9,052 nt of DNA from Caldilineaceae bacterium (GTDB lineage Bacteria; Chloroflexota; Anaerolineae; Caldilineales; Caldilineaceae): assembly GCA_012032975.1 (NCBI GenBank), contig JAAUPU010000063.1:1-9052 (forward strand), read 5' to 3'. Of the stretch, positions 7,529 through 9,052 are shown one piece after another (position 1 is the first letter of the stretch; every line of letters begins with the position of its first letter). A model generated the notes under the pieces. That model searched no databases, was not told the origin of the DNA, and was given only the letters and a program-made list of their open reading frames with translations. The position numbers were made by a program, and so were the translations under genes.

Positions 7529-7560
7529 TGCGAGCGTGGTTCCTCCGAACCACGCTCGCA
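7529..7560 (+). terminator. Perfect 14-bp inverted repeat (terminator-like hairpin)
   Basis: TGCGAGCGTGGTTC (7529-7542) and GAACCACGCTCGCA (7547-7560) are exact complements around a 4-base loop CTCC. This is the strongest hairpin I found in the window. It sits between the secreted-protein gene and the response regulator, where a terminator would be expected. Only CTTATGTTCT follows, so the U-tract is poor; an operator or RNA-stability element remains possible. Confidence 0.6.
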
Positions 7561-7588
7561 CTTATGTTCTGTGCCAGCTCCGCTAGAT

Positions 7589-7618
7589 TTGCAGATCGAC
7601 CACCCGGTCAGCTACGAT
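7589..7618 (+). promoter_or_regulatory. Weak candidate promoter for the two-component genes
   Basis: TTGCAG (7589-7594) and TACGAT (7613-7618) are 18 bases apart, downstream of the hairpin and about 40 bases before the response-regulator ATG. The -10 matches 4 of 6 consensus bases, the -35 only 3. The position is sensible but the match is weak. Confidence 0.25.
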
Positions 7619-7659
7619 GGTTTGGGCGCCTCGAACCACCGCCTACCCATGAGGGAAAG

Positions 7660-8344
7660 ATGACCAAGACAATTCTGGTTGTTGACGACAAGAAAGAAAT
7701 CCGGGTCATGGTCGATGCCTATCTGACGCAGGAAGGCTTTCGCATCGTGTCAGCGGCCAATGGTCAGGAGGCGCTCTTCGTTGCCCGCGAACAGAAGCCC
7801 GACCTCATCATTCTCGACTTGATGATGCCGAAATGGGCGGCTACGATTTTATTCGCGCATACAATAAAGAGGCAGAGACGCCCATCATCATCCTCACCGC
7901 CCGTCTGGAAGAGCACGACAAGGTGGTGGGGTTGGAACTGGGCGCGGACGACTATGTGACCAAACCATTCAGTATGCGCGAGTTGACCGCCCGGGTTCGC
8001 GCAGTGCTGCGTCGCTCGGTCAAACAGGCGCCCGCGCCCGATGTGATGCGCGGCGCAGGGGTGACTCTCGACCACGGCCGACGAACCGTCCATGTGGAGG
8101 ATCGCCCCATCGACCTGACCCCTTCCGAGTTCGACCTGCTGGCCGCGTTGATGGCTGGACAGGGTCGCGTCTTCTCGCGCTTGGACCTGCTCGAACGGCT
8201 CCAGGGCGATGCGTACGAAGGATACGAACGCACCATGACGTTCACGTCCGCAATCTGCGCACCAAGATCGAACCAGACCCACGCAATCCCCGCTTCATCG
8301 AAACGGTCTATGGCGTGGGCTATCGATTTACGCCGGACGGTTGA
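7660..8344 (+). CDS. OmpR/PhoB-type response regulator (two frameshifts)
   Basis: This two-component regulator has an N-terminal receiver and a C-terminal winged-helix DNA-binding domain, about 228 residues when repaired. Receiver residues are complete: acidic pair Asp9-Asp10, phospho-acceptor Asp53 in ILDLMMP, Thr80 in ILTAR and Lys102 in YVTKPFS. The DNA-binding part has [12 protein letters not shown], then [15 protein letters not shown] and [10 protein letters not shown], typical of the OmpR class. One base appears missing at about 7831-7833 (an A-run: MMPK to MGGYDF) and one at 8236-8237 (YERT to DVHVRNL). Both repairs restore the family sequence exactly. The start is set at 7660 by GAGGGAAAG just upstream and by the family N-terminus [10 protein letters not shown]. 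An in-frame ATG at 7528 lies in the hairpin and would add 44 unrelated residues. The partner kinase starts 17 bases after the stop. The stimulus cannot be inferred. Confidence 0.9.
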
Positions 8345-8361
8345 GAGGTCGGTGACTCAGG

Positions 8362-9052
8362 ATGCGCTCCTTAACCCTCAAATTGTCCCTGGCCTTTCTC
8401 ATTGTCGGTCTGACGGGCGCGCTGCTGGTTGCTTCTTCGTTGGCCAGCGCACCGCCACCGAATTCGACCGCTTCCTGCTGGACCGGAATCAACAGACCAC
8501 GGTCATGATGTTGCCGACTACTACCACGAGCAAAACAGCTGGAGGGTGTTGGAGAATTCGTGAGGCGGGGGGCTGGTCTGCGCAATCGCGCCGGGGGTCG
8601 CAACCAGGATCCTCGTCCCCCCGACCCCAGGTTGCGCGCCACGCTGGTGGATTCTGGCGGAAACGTACTCTTCAGCTCGCGGCCAGAGCTGATCGGCACG
8701 CGACTCACACTTGAGGCAATCGAGCAGGGCGTGCCAATCCACGCGAACGATCAAGTGGTCGGCGTAGTGCTGTTCGAAGGCAGGCCCACGCCGCTTCCCA
8801 TCGAAGCGCCAGAATCTGCCTTTCTTGCGCGCGTCAACCGGGCCATCGCACTTGGCGCACTCGGCGCAACCGCGGTTGCGCTCATCTTGGGCGTCTTGCT
8901 GGCGCGCACCATCACCCGCCCGGTTCGCGAGCTGACCGCCGCGACTCAATCGGTGGCGCAGGGCAGCCTCGGCGAACAGGTGCCAGTCCGCTCGCGGGAT
9001 GAGCTGGGCGAACTGGCGCTCTCGTTCAACCAGATGAGCAGCGACCTGTCGC
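8362..9052 (+). CDS. Sensor histidine kinase, N-terminal part (three frameshifts, cut by right edge)
   Basis: This is the partner of the upstream regulator. The visible reconstructed part, about 231 residues, has a first membrane helix (LSLAFLIVGLTGALLV), an extracytoplasmic sensor region beginning GQRTATEFDRFLLDRNQQTTV, and a second membrane helix (IALGALGATAVALILGVLLA). A HAMP domain follows (RTITRPVRELTAATQSVAQG, then RDELGELALSFNQMSSDL). The His-phosphorylation and ATPase domains are beyond the window. One base appears missing at about 8434-8437 (LLVA to FFVGQ), 8513-8514 (MML to ADYYHEQNSW) and 8562-8563, where TGG seems reduced to TG and a false TGA appears (ENS to WRRGAGLRNRAGG). The sensor region includes an Arg/Gly/Pro-rich stretch around DPRPPDPRLRATLVDSGG, then a small fold with GNVLFSS. 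The BaeS-like layout suggests envelope sensing, but no ligand can be named. The ATG at 8362 is 17 bases after the regulator stop, so the genes are probably co-transcribed. Confidence 0.85.

Noticed and set aside
7528..7659. Upstream ATG extending the response regulator by 44 residues
   Set aside because: It starts in the hairpin region and adds sequence unrelated to receivers; the ATG at 7660 has a ribosome site and the standard N-terminus.

Overview
The window reads as a G+C-rich bacterial chromosome segment. A T-box-like leader, a PtrB-type oligopeptidase, a stand-alone flippase-like membrane protein and a secreted protein with ITQxQAD helical repeats together suggest Chloroflexota (Caldilineae/Anaerolineae-like). 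That assignment is an inference: no rRNA or marker gene is present. Nothing looks mobile, and I see no CRISPR array, tRNA or insertion sequence.

Left part, minus strand. Positions 1-235 hold a candidate promoter and then a leader with the sequence landmarks of a T-box riboswitch, running off the left edge. The controlled gene, probably for an aminoacyl-tRNA synthetase or amino-acid metabolism, lies outside. Next comes a three-gene minus-strand cluster, transcribed right to left: a PtrB/oligopeptidase B-type S9 peptidase (4673-2604), a CNNM/HlyC-CorC family membrane protein (2573-1298) and an aminoglycoside-phosphotransferase-fold protein (1301-390). The last two overlap by 4 bases. Upstream of the peptidase are a stem-loop and four 14-bp tandem repeats, which look regulatory.

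Middle. About 670 bases (4797-5471) have no convincing gene and contain a few short direct repeats. The plus-strand genes begin after this gap.

Right part, plus strand. First is a flippase-like integral membrane protein (5472-6467). Next is a secreted protein with three helical repeats and a Gly/Arg/Gln-rich tail (6621-7448), then two hairpins. The window ends with an OmpR-type response regulator (7660-8344) and the first part of its sensor histidine kinase (8362 to the right edge). The two-component pair may sense an envelope condition and control the neighbouring secreted protein, but this is only suggested by proximity.

Data quality. Four conserved genes are broken by ten single-base frameshifts. 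Each looks like one missing base, mostly explicable as a shortened homopolymer, and the protein continues in the next frame with no residues lost. Sequencing or assembly error is the simplest explanation, so I annotate these as whole genes.
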